Below are positions 24,785 through 31,796 of a stretch of DNA of 64,000 bases, one piece after another. Position 1 is the stretch's first letter; each line of letters opens with the position of its first letter. The DNA is from JAJDUF01 sp965214295 (GTDB taxonomy: Bacteria; Chloroflexota; UBA11872; UBA12225; JAJDUF01): the NCBI GenBank assembly GCA_965214295.1, contig OZ243944.1:682001-746000 (forward strand). The letters are read 5' to 3'. The position numbers were made by a program, and so were the translations under genes. Below the pieces are notes generated by a model. The model worked only from the letters and a program-made list of their open reading frames with translations. It made no database searches and was not told the DNA's origin.

Positions 24785-26044
24785 CCGGTAGGCGCGCTCG
24801 CTGCCCGCTCCGTGCGTGTCCTCATCGAGCCAGCCAAACACCGCGGCGCGTAGCTCTGCTACCGGCAGTCGGTCCAGTTGGCTCGACAGCCTAGCACACC
24901 GGCGCTCCCACACCGCAAAGGGCACGATCTTGCCCGTACCGGCCAGCGCCACACCACACCTGGCCCCATCCGTGCGGCTCTGGCCGGCAGTCGCCTCCCG
25001 CGGCGTGGAGACCCGCCGCAGACCGGGCACCTCCGGCGGCGCCAACTGCTCATCCACCTGCAATAACGGTTCGGACAGCCGCTCGCCCGGCCGCGCCCCG
25101 GAGGCAACGAAGGACGGGCCGGCCTCGCCGGGGCGCAGCTGCTGCCAGAGGCGTGTGGCGATGTCCACGGGCGTCAGCTCGTCGGCAACGTCGGGCACCA
25201 CGGTCAGCGACGGGCCGGCGAGCAACGCCGCGTGCAAGAGCAAAGCGAGCGCATGCCGGGGCGATATCCAGTACCGCCGCATCCGCCCGTCGGTAATGGG
25301 CAGCGGCCGATCCTCGCGGATACGCCGCACAAACGTCTCCGACGCCGCGCCCCTACTGCCCAGGACATTGACAAACCGGCAACTGGTGACGCTTGGCTTG
25401 CCCACCGACGCCACCGCGCGCAGCATTCCCTCGGCCACGCGCTTGGTCGCCCCGTAGAGGCTCGGCGGCGCAATCGCTTTGTCCGTCGAGGGGTACACGA
25501 TCCGCTCGACCTGCGCTCGGACGGCGGCGCGGACCAGGTGGAACGTGCCGAGGACGTTCGTGGCCACGAACTCCACCGGGTCGTCTTCCGCCCACGGTAC
25601 GTGCTTGCACGCGGCGAGGTGAAAGAGCACCTCCGGACGCCGGCCGTCCAGCACGGACTCGACGCGGGCCGACCGTCGAATGTCCGCGAGGACGTACCGC
25701 ACCCTCGCACTGCCGGTCGCCTGCTCGCCGAGCGCCTGCCGCAAGCCGAACAGCGACGGCTCATGCCCATCTACGAGGGTCAGCTCGGCCAACGGGAGCG
25801 CGGCCAGGACCTGCACCAGCGGCCAGCCGAGCGACCCGGCGGCGCCGGTCACAAGGACCCGACGCCCCGCAAACCGCTCCGTCAGCCGCTCCATCTCCAG
25901 GCGTGGCGCCGGCCGCCCCGCGACGGCATCCCAGTCAATGTCTGGAGGAGCATCCGTCGGCCAAAGCCGCACCACACCTGCCCCCATCCGTGCGGCTTTA
26001 GCCGACGGCGCCAGTTGTGTCGTGTCGGGCAGTCGGCTGCTCAT
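24767..26044 (-). CDS. CapD-like nucleoside-diphosphate-sugar epimerase/dehydratase
   Basis: An extended SDR enzyme of the FlaA1/CapD group, which act on UDP-N-acetylglucosamine (4,6-dehydratase, sometimes 5-epimerase). Visible are VLVTGAAGSLGWPLV (NAD loop, about 58-72), ADIRR, HLAACKHVPWAE, YPSTDKAIAPP and the catalytic LYGATKRVAEG (Tyr and Lys about 185-190). The ATG at 26044 overlaps the upstream stop by ATGA, which fixes the start. Two copies of the 41-bp palindrome lie in frame: residues about 15-28 (AARMGAGVVRLW) and about 354-368 (QSRTDGARCGVALA). A third covers the last codons. The family lacks these segments. Confidence 0.85.
   Translation of the reverse strand: MSSRLPDTTQLAPSAKAARMGAGVVRLWPTDAPPDIDWDAVAGRPAPRLEMERLTERFAGRRVLVTGAAGSLGWPLVQVLAALPLAELTLVDGHEPSLFGLRQALGEQATGSARVRYVLADIRRSARVESVLDGRRPEVLFHLAACKHVPWAEDDPVEFVATNVLGTFHLVRAAVRAQVERIVYPSTDKAIAPPSLYGATKRVAEGMLRAVASVGKPSVTSCRFVNVLGSRGAASETFVRRIREDRPLPITDGRMRRYWISPRHALALLLHAALLAGPSLTVVPDVADELTPVDIATRLWQQLRPGEAGPSFVASGARPGERLSEPLLQVDEQLAPPEVPGLRRVSTPREATAGQSRTDGARCGVALAGTGKIVPFAVWERRCARLSSQLDRLPVAELRAAVFGWLDEDTHGAGSERAYRPAPHG
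24943..24983. repeat. 41-bp palindromic element, copy 4, in the epimerase C-terminal region
   Basis: The arms CCAGCGCCACAC and GTGCGGCTCTGG show some mismatches, but the loop is the consensus. Outer CCGG/CCGG flanks pair. It is translated in frame as QSRTDGARCGVALAG. Confidence 0.8.
25961..26001. repeat. 41-bp palindromic element, copy 5, in the epimerase N-terminus
   Basis: The core arms CCAAAGCCGCAC and GTGCGGCTTTAG are extended by copy-specific CGTCGG and CCGACG, giving 18-base arms over 25955-26007 with one mismatch. It is read in a different frame from copy 4 (AARMGAGVVRLW) and stays open. Confidence 0.85.
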
Positions 26045-27099
26045 ACCCCGTCTCCCTGACCGGCACTGGCCAGAGCCGCACCACACCTGGCCCCATCCGT
26101 GCGGCTCTGACCGGCACTGGCCAGAGCCGCACCACACCTGGCCCCATCCGTGCGGCTCTGGCCAGTGACCAGCGCAGCCCGCATCCGCTGCCAGCATTCG
26201 CGCATCTGCACGGCTCGATTGGGATCCGGATCCAGCGGCTCCGTCACCAGAAAGTCGGCGTGGGCCGCCAGGCTACGCACGACCGGATCCAGCACGGCGT
26301 CACCATCGCCATACCGTAATCCCTCACCCAACAAACCGCGGGCGTTGGAGACGTGGGCGCTGCGGATGCCCGCCGCCACCTGCGCGACGTACTCGTCCAG
26401 CTTGGCCGGGTGCGGGCGCGCCGCATAGGTAGCAACAACGGACCGCAGTGCCGGCCGGTCCGCCTCCGCGCCGACGTGTCCGGAAGCCGCGTTGATGTAG
26501 AGCTGCGCGTGGGAGGTATCCAGCGTGATACCCAGCCCCTCGACGTTGGCCGTAAACCAGGCCAGGTCACGTGGCTCCACCCCGATGGGCGTGTACACAA
26601 AGGCCGCTTCCCGCATGCGCCCCACCGGCGGGATGTTCTCGATGAGCGGCCACACCCGCTCTCTGGCGCAGGCCGCGACGAACCGACGCACGAACGGGAG
26701 CGCCGCCGCCAGCGTCTCCTCGCGCATCGGTTCCGCGAGGCTCTCCGGATCGGAGCGCGGGGCAATACAGTGGATATTGATGGCCCGCGCAGCCAGCATC
26801 CGCGCGGCGACGAGGAGCCGGTCAATCAGCTCATAGTCCGCGTCGGCAGCGCGAGTGAGGTCGAAATACGCCCCGTCGAGGGACCGGATCGGCCCCTCGA
26901 TCAGCGTGACTGTTTCGGCAGGCACGGCGGCCTCCCGCCAGGCATGTGCCAGTCGCTCCTGCCAGTCCGCCCCGCTCACGTCGCACACGTCGAGGTACAG
27001 CTCCACCCCGTCGGGCGCCGGTTCGCGGAAGCGGTCGGCAAGCTGCGTCGGAGTCGGTCGGGCCTTCAGGAGCAAGGCCGGTCGCGTGATGGATGGCAT
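26041..27099 (-). CDS. Sugar phosphate isomerase/epimerase-like TIM-barrel protein
   Basis: An AP-endonuclease-2/xylose-isomerase-like barrel of 352 residues. Strand ends typical of the family are GVELYLDV, INIHCIAP (about residue 105), PLIENIP (about 150), GITLDTSHAQLY (about 190) and IRSAHVSNA (about 255), and DFLVTEPLDPDPN closes the barrel. The Glu, Asp-x-Ser-His and His residues would bind a metal. The start at 27099 (PSITRPALLLKARP) is where similarity begins; an ATG at 27153 is possible. The C-terminus, about 314-343, is two tandem 17-residue copies of QSRTDGARCGAALASAG encoded by the palindromic element. Confidence 0.75.
   Translation of the reverse strand: MPSITRPALLLKARPTPTQLADRFREPAPDGVELYLDVCDVSGADWQERLAHAWREAAVPAETVTLIEGPIRSLDGAYFDLTRAADADYELIDRLLVAARMLAARAINIHCIAPRSDPESLAEPMREETLAAALPFVRRFVAACARERVWPLIENIPPVGRMREAAFVYTPIGVEPRDLAWFTANVEGLGITLDTSHAQLYINAASGHVGAEADRPALRSVVATYAARPHPAKLDEYVAQVAAGIRSAHVSNARGLLGEGLRYGDGDAVLDPVVRSLAAHADFLVTEPLDPDPNRAVQMRECWQRMRAALVTGQSRTDGARCGAALASAGQSRTDGARCGAALASAGQGDGV
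26070..26161. repeat. 41-bp palindromic element, copies 6 and 7, tandem
   Basis: Two near-identical copies (26070-26110 and 26121-26161) lie at a 51-base period, which is 17 codons. Copy 7 has perfect 18-base arms over 26115-26167 (CACTGGCCAGAGCCGCAC and complement). Both are translated in frame at the C-terminus of the TIM-barrel protein. Confidence 0.9.
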
Positions 27100-27197
27100 A
27101 GTCTGTCGCGGATGACGCTTCGGCGGCACTCGCCGCGCGCCGCTCGCTGCCATGATACCGCCAACGCCAGCCGGCCAGCGCAGCACGCCCGACTACC

Positions 27198-27227
27198 TTG
27201 GCCAACGGGCGACGCCGACGGTATCAT
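27198..27227 (+). promoter_or_regulatory. Candidate promoter for the FAH-family gene
   Basis: TTGGCC (27198-27203) and TATCAT (27222-27227) are separated by 18 bases, about 75 bases before the start codon, in the gap between divergent genes. Confidence 0.4.
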
Positions 27228-27303
27228 GGAGCCACTGCTGGCGCGTCGTGCCCAAGCGGACTACAGGCGGCCGAACAGCGGCCCAAGAGCGAGGGGGTAA
27301 ACC

Positions 27304-28176
27304 ATGCGTATCGTGCGCTATCTGGCACCGGGCGGGCGCGGCCCGGCCGTAGGTATCCTGGAAGACGAGCGGATCGCCGAGATTCCGGCAACCGGGGGTG
27401 ATCTCGGCCCCCTGCTCTTGCTGGACCACAGCGGTCTCGAACACGTGGCCGCGGCAGCCATGGTCCACCATGATTGCAGTGCTGTGCGGCTGCTGGCGCC
27501 GGTTGGGCAGCCGGGCAAGATACTGGCCCTGGCCGCCAACTATCATCCCACCGACGCCCGAGTTCCGGTTGACATGGACGTTGACACTCCGAAGGTGTTC
27601 GTCAAGCCGAGGACCGCGCTGCTGGGACCGGGCGATCCCATCCCCTACCATGGCGTTGTCTCGCAGCTGATCGAAGAGATCGAGCTAGGCGTGGTAATCG
27701 GCCGGCCGGGCAAGGACATCCCGGTAGAGCGAGCCATGGAGCACATCTTCGGCTACACCGTCATCAACGATGTCTCGGCGCGCGAGCTACGCTTTCCGCC
27801 AGCGCGCTCCGGGCTGGAGCGGTATGAGTTCTTCGACTGGTTGAACGGCAAGTGGCTAGACGGGTTCTGTCCCGTTGGCCCTTGGATCGTGGGCCGGGAC
27901 TGCCTGCCCGATATTGGCAATCTCGACCTCCAAACGGTCGTGAGCGGCGAGGTGCGGATTTCGTCGAACACCAGCCGCATGATCTTCAACGTGCCGCAGA
28001 TGATCGCCTACGTCTCCCGCTACTGCACACTCGAACCCGGCGATCTGATCGCCTCCGGCGTGGCGCTCGGACCGGACGGTGCCGACGAGATATTCCTGTG
28101 CGACGGCGATGTCGTCGAGGGCACCGTCGAGGGCATCGGGACGCTGCGTAACCCGGTCCAAAGCACCGGCGGATAA
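27304..28176 (+). CDS. Fumarylacetoacetate hydrolase (FAH) family protein
   Basis: FAH-family enzymes hydrolyse or hydrate beta-diketo acids and related 2-oxo acids with a divalent metal. A short N-terminal domain (1-60) precedes the FAH fold, with ILALAANYHPT, PKVFVKPRTALLGPGDPI, the metal-binding IEEIELGVVIGRPGK (about 121-135), VINDVSARELR and VSRYCTLEPGDLIASGVALG. Length 290 is typical of bacterial 2,4-diketo-3-deoxy acid or acylpyruvate hydrolases. With the neighbouring isomerase, dehydratase and glycerate kinase it fits sugar-acid breakdown, but the exact substrate is inferred. Confidence 0.85.
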   Translation: MRIVRYLAPGGRGPAVGILEDERIAEIPATGGDLGPLLLLDHSGLEHVAAAAMVHHDCSAVRLLAPVGQPGKILALAANYHPTDARVPVDMDVDTPKVFVKPRTALLGPGDPIPYHGVVSQLIEEIELGVVIGRPGKDIPVERAMEHIFGYTVINDVSARELRFPPARSGLERYEFFDWLNGKWLDGFCPVGPWIVGRDCLPDIGNLDLQTVVSGEVRISSNTSRMIFNVPQMIAYVSRYCTLEPGDLIASGVALGPDGADEIFLCDGDVVEGTVEGIGTLRNPVQSTGG

Positions 28177-28199
28177 CGATATTGCCCCTAACCCCTGTA

Positions 28200-28231
28200 G
28201 GGGTGTAGGGGGCGGCCACCCCCTACACCCC
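28200..28231. terminator. Hairpin between convergent FAH and epimerase genes
   Basis: The perfect 13-base arms GGGGTGTAGGGGG and complement have a six-base loop. The hairpin begins 24 bases after the FAH stop and covers the stop codon of the convergent epimerase (28223-28225). Confidence 0.6.
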
Positions 28232-29188
28232 ACGGACCGGCGCCGCAAAATAGCTCAATACTTCTGCAATCCCTGGCGCTAACCTCTTGCGCCAGCACCA
28301 GTCCCACTGCGCGAGGCGCGACGAGAGCGTGAACGCGGCCGACCCCTCGTCGCCGGCCGCGCCTGGGCCGGTGAGCCGCACGTCCAGACCCCACCGCCGG
28401 CCAGCCTGCTGCACGAGCCGCGCCACGGCGGCGACGCTCGCCACCTCCGCCGCGGCGTTGTATACATGGTGCCCGCGCGCCAAGGGCCGGTCGGCCGCTG
28501 CGGCCAGCAGGCGCGCGGCATCGTCCACATGGACGAGCGCCGTCACGCGGCGGGCCGTCTCGTGCAGTTGGAGCGGCTCGCCGCGTGCCGCTTGCAGACA
28601 GAAAAGATTGGGCGCCGTCATAAATGGCCGGGCGGTCTTCATCACCGGGCTGAGACCATAAGCCAGGCCGAAACGCAGGGAGACCGTCATCAGATCGTGC
28701 ATTCCGGCATACATGGCCAGCAGCTGCTCGACGTACAGCTTGGAGAGGTGGGATAAATCCGCTTGCTCGCCGGGCGGCGTGTCCTCCGTGATCGTCCCGG
28801 CCAAGTCCGCCCCATACAGACGGAACGAGCTGGCATAAACCAAGCGCGGTACCGCGTGGCGGACCATCGCGTCGAGCACCACGCGCGGTCCGCGCAGGTT
28901 GACCTCTTCCGTATACGCCGGCGACGCGGCAGCCGGGTGAGCGCTCGCCTGCGCGGCGAGATGCACGACGCACCGAACGCCCCGGTCCGCCAACAGCGCG
29001 TCAACCGTAGCGAAATCGCAAACCGACCCTTCGATCACGCGACAGCCGGGCTGCTGCGCCAAGCGGGCCACCGCCGCCGCGTCGGTTGCGAAACCGTTTT
29101 CGAGGGCCACGACCGGAGTACCGGTGGCTAGGAGCCGTTGCGCGAGCAGCGATCCGAAGTACCCCAGCCCGGTGATCGCCACAGTCAT
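28223..29188 (-). CDS. NAD-dependent epimerase/dehydratase (extended SDR), atypical active site
   Basis: The Rossmann start VAITGLGYFGSLL and HLAAQASAHPA, then VYASSFRLYG, show an extended SDR. The catalytic Tyr of the YxxxK motif is replaced: the segment reads LSHLSKLYVEQL, with Ser where Tyr is expected and the Lys kept. ATG at 29188 has GGAGACCGCG before it; upstream residues in the same frame do not fit the family. The protein has 321 residues. Genomic company (FAH, glycerate kinase, dehydratase) suggests sugar metabolism. The altered site may mean a binding or regulatory role, or Tyr supplied from another position. Confidence 0.75.
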   Translation of the reverse strand: MTVAITGLGYFGSLLAQRLLATGTPVVALENGFATDAAAVARLAQQPGCRVIEGSVCDFATVDALLADRGVRCVVHLAAQASAHPAAASPAYTEEVNLRGPRVVLDAMVRHAVPRLVYASSFRLYGADLAGTITEDTPPGEQADLSHLSKLYVEQLLAMYAGMHDLMTVSLRFGLAYGLSPVMKTARPFMTAPNLFCLQAARGEPLQLHETARRVTALVHVDDAARLLAAAADRPLARGHHVYNAAAEVASVAAVARLVQQAGRRWGLDVRLTGPGAAGDEGSAAFTLSSRLAQWDWCWRKRLAPGIAEVLSYFAAPVRGV

Positions 29189-29261
29189 CGCGCGGTCTCC
29201 TGCTTCGGGTGTCGTCACCCGGATAGCGCCGGTCGGGATGGGCGCGACCGGCCGGTAATTG

Positions 29262-30011
29262 CTACTCCGTTGGTAGCTCGGCGCCCAAGACGGGGATAAG
29301 GAGTTCCATACCGGCCGGGATCTTCTCCGGATCTTTAATCTTCTCCCGATTGGCTTCCAGCAGGTCCGGATACCGCACCTGGAATTTCTGGGCGATAGAC
29401 CAGAGCGATTCGCCCGGCTCAACCGTGTAGACAAGCATACCGTCGGGCCTAGCCGGCGGCTCCGGCGTTGGCGTAGCAGCCACCGCCGTTGGCCCCGCTG
29501 TTGCCGCCGCCCTTGTGGCTACCACCAAGGGCGTGATGGTAGGCGGCGCCCCAGGGGTATCTTCCGTCCCCGTAGGCGTCGCGTCAGCGGTATCTTCCGT
29601 CCCCGTGGGCGTCGCGTCAGCGGTATCTTCCGTCGCCGTCGGTGACACGTCCGGGGCACGTTTCGTCGGCGTAGGCAGCACCGGGACGGCAGTCGGGGGC
29701 ACCATAGTGGGGACAAGAATTGCGAGCGGGACGGCGGTCGCCGTGGGCGTGCTCACAGCCTCGCGCACGGTGGCCGGCGCGAGGCGAGTGAAGGGAGCGA
29801 CCACTGGTGCCGGGGCAGCCATGCGCTCCAAGAGCGGCCGGGCGCCGACCACCAAGACATAGACCAACACAGCGCCAAAGCAGACCGCGATGACGCGCAA
29901 GGTCACAAGGATGGTGGTAGCTCGCAGGTCACGCAGCCGCTGCAGCGAATGCTTATGGTGCAGCGGGCGCCAGCGCGGCTGCGGCGGCCGCGAGGAATAA
30001 TCGTAGGTCAC
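29262..30011 (-). CDS. Membrane-anchored LysM-domain protein
   Basis: A basic N-terminal tail, one membrane helix (IRVIAVCFGAVLVYVLVVG-like, about residues 38-58) and a long Thr/Pro/Ala-rich linker lead to one C-terminal LysM domain (MLVYTVEPGESLWSIAQKF, then a PDLLEANR helix and IPAGMELLIP). LysM binds N-acetylglucosamine chains in peptidoglycan, so the protein should sit outside the membrane, holding the wall. The linker holds a 33-base tandem repeat encoding TEDTADATPTG. The start is uncertain: GTG 30011 is used because an upstream GTG at 30062 falls in the terminator hairpin. Confidence 0.7.
   Translation of the reverse strand: MTYDYSSRPPQPRWRPLHHKHSLQRLRDLRATTILVTLRVIAVCFGAVLVYVLVVGARPLLERMAAPAPVVAPFTRLAPATVREAVSTPTATAVPLAILVPTMVPPTAVPVLPTPTKRAPDVSPTATEDTADATPTGTEDTADATPTGTEDTPGAPPTITPLVVATRAAATAGPTAVAATPTPEPPARPDGMLVYTVEPGESLWSIAQKFQVRYPDLLEANREKIKDPEKIPAGMELLIPVLGAELPTE
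29556..29650. repeat. 33-bp tandem repeat in the LysM protein linker
   Basis: Nearly three units of 33 bases begin at 29556, 29589 and 29622. The first two differ by one base. They encode 11-residue units TEDTADATPTG in the extracellular linker, so copy number could change linker length without shifting frame. Confidence 0.85.
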
Positions 30012-30046
30012 AGTCTTGGTGTTAGTACCGTCCGGACAGTGGGCTA

Positions 30047-30107
30047 CCCCGCGAGCAGTCACCGCGGCGCTTTGTTACATGGAGCGCCGCGGTGACTGCT
30101 CGCGGGG
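30047..30107 (-). terminator. 25-bp perfect hairpin after glycerate kinase
   Basis: Perfect 25-base arms (left arm starts CCCCGCGAGCAGTCACCGCG) and an 11-base loop start 18 bases after the glycerate kinase stop on the minus strand. It is by far the strongest simple hairpin in the window and probably ends that transcript. Confidence 0.75.
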
Positions 30108-30125
30108 AGCGATGCACCACCGGCA

Positions 30126-31514
30126 CTATGCGGTGAAGCTGTAGACAAACAGCAGATCGTTGACATTGGTGTTCGTCGGCCCGGTCACCAGCAGATCGCC
30201 GACCGCATTCAGGTAGTGATACGAGTCGTTGTTGGCGAGGGCCGCCGGCAGGTCCAGGCTCAGGCCGTTACCTCTGTCAACGGTGCTGCCGTCCACCATG
30301 CCTCCGGCGGCATCCGGGTGGGCATCGGATCCGTCCGTCGCCGCGGCGACGACTAAGGTGCGTGGCAGGCCGCGAATGGCGGCGGCGGCGGCCACGGCTA
30401 GCTCCTGATTGCGGCCACCCTTCCCGTCGCCGCGCACCGTGACCGTCGTTTCTCCGCCCGCGATCATACAAGCCGGCGCCGGCAGCGGCGCGTTGCGCTG
30501 CACCAGTTCCTTGGCGATAGCGCCGGCCACCTTGGCGATCTCGCGGGCTTCTCCTTCCAGGTAGGTCGTCCAGACGAGGGTCCGGAAACCGAGCCGCTCC
30601 GCCGCCGCGCGGGCTGCCTCGGCAGCAATCTCATTGCTGCCGACCAGGATCGCCCGCGTCCGCTCGAAGATCGCCCGATCCGTCTCCTTCGGCGTTTCAC
30701 CCACCTGCCCGGCGGCGCCGCGCTCGACGTGCTCCCACACCGCGGCCGGCACGGCGCGCTCCGCGTCGAACTGTCGCAGCACGGCCAGCGCATCGGCGAA
30801 CGTCGTCGAGTCGGGAACCGTCGGCCCGCTGGCAATGAAGTCAAGTGGATTGCCGACGACATCCGACAGCACGAGCGTGAGCACCTGCGCCGGCGCGGCA
30901 AACTCGGCCAGCCGCCCGCCTTTGGCCTGCGAAACGTGCTTGCGGACCGTATTGATCTGATTGATGGTCGCCCCGGAGCGGATGAGCACGTCACTCATCG
31001 CCTGTTTGTCGGCCAGCGACACGCCCTCGACCGGCAGTGGGAGGAGTGCCGAGCCGCCGCCGGAAATCAGGCAAATGACCAGATCGTGCTCGTCCGCCGC
31101 CTGAGCGAGTTCCACAATGCGCTGGGCGCCTTCCATGGCTGCCTGGGTCGGTATGGGGTGCCCGCCCTCCGTGAACCGCACACGGTCGAGCGCACCGGCC
31201 CGGCTCTGGCCGGTGCCGGCGGCCAGCGTAAGTGTGTCCTCCTTGACGGTTACGGCGCCAGCGGTGAGACGGTCGCCCAAGGCGTCGGCGACCGCCTGCG
31301 TCATCGGCTCACCGGCCTTCCCCGTGCCCACGACGAATACCCGCCGCACTGCTCCCAGATCGTAAACGTGGTCGCCGGCGAGGAGCCGGTCCCCGTCGCG
31401 GCGCAGCACCGCCCGCACTGCCGCCCCCGGCTCGACGGCGGCGAGCGCGGCGTGCAGCACTTGACGGGCGAGGTCCCGGGCCGCTGCAAAGGTAGGTTGT
31501 CCGACTGTCGTCAT
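30126..31514 (-). CDS. Glycerate 2-kinase (MOFRL family)
   Basis: It phosphorylates glycerate to 2-phosphoglycerate, feeding lower glycolysis. The N-terminal GckA/TtuD-type domain has FVVGTGKAGEPM, ISGGGSALLPLP (about residue 150) and VRKHVSQAKGGRLA, with SDVVGNPLDFIASGPTVPD following. The C-terminal MOFRL domain has AGGETTVTVRGDGKGGRNQELA (shown here as GDGKGGRNQELA, about 361) and ATDGSDAHPDAAGG. ATG 31514 has GGAGG seven bases before it. It would take glycerate released by the sugar-acid pathway encoded around it. Confidence 0.9.
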   Translation of the reverse strand: MTTVGQPTFAAARDLARQVLHAALAAVEPGAAVRAVLRRDGDRLLAGDHVYDLGAVRRVFVVGTGKAGEPMTQAVADALGDRLTAGAVTVKEDTLTLAAGTGQSRAGALDRVRFTEGGHPIPTQAAMEGAQRIVELAQAADEHDLVICLISGGGSALLPLPVEGVSLADKQAMSDVLIRSGATINQINTVRKHVSQAKGGRLAEFAAPAQVLTLVLSDVVGNPLDFIASGPTVPDSTTFADALAVLRQFDAERAVPAAVWEHVERGAAGQVGETPKETDRAIFERTRAILVGSNEIAAEAARAAAERLGFRTLVWTTYLEGEAREIAKVAGAIAKELVQRNAPLPAPACMIAGGETTVTVRGDGKGGRNQELAVAAAAAIRGLPRTLVVAAATDGSDAHPDAAGGMVDGSTVDRGNGLSLDLPAALANNDSYHYLNAVGDLLVTGPTNTNVNDLLFVYSFTA

Positions 31515-31665
31515 AACGGAGCCTCCGCTCAACAGAAGGTGTGGTTGGCATCGGTATTGCGCCCCAGCGCGTGCCGGGTGGCTCGCTGGCGCGTCCGATT
31601 ATAGCCGTCGGCGGGGCAATCGCCAGCGATCAGGCTGGCTCGATGCGTTAAGCTACACCCACCGA

Positions 31666-31706
31666 CCAGAGCCGCACGGATAGGGCCAGGGGTGGTGCGG
31701 CTCTGG
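31666..31706. repeat. 41-bp palindromic element, copy 8, inverted, between genes
   Basis: Perfect arms CCAGAGCCGCAC and GTGCGGCTCTGG enclose the reverse complement of the consensus loop (GGATAGGGCC...). It lies between the divergent glycerate kinase and dehydratase genes, about 90 bases before the dehydratase start. Confidence 0.85.
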
Positions 31707-31796
31707 CCGATGCCGGCAGCCCGCTCTCGGCAGCGCCTCCGGCAGCGGATCATGCCGGTGACAGCACGCTGCAAGCAAACCGTCAGGAGCACAACT

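Noticed and set aside
26070..26161. Tandem repeats as a CRISPR array
   Set aside because: Only two units, palindromic throughout, with ten-base gaps instead of spacers, and no cas genes. They are copies of the dispersed element.
31142..31230. Possible degenerate palindromic element copy in glycerate kinase
   Set aside because: Only GGCCAGAGCC and nearby residues (GQSRAGAL) resemble the element; loop and right arm do not match, so it was not counted.
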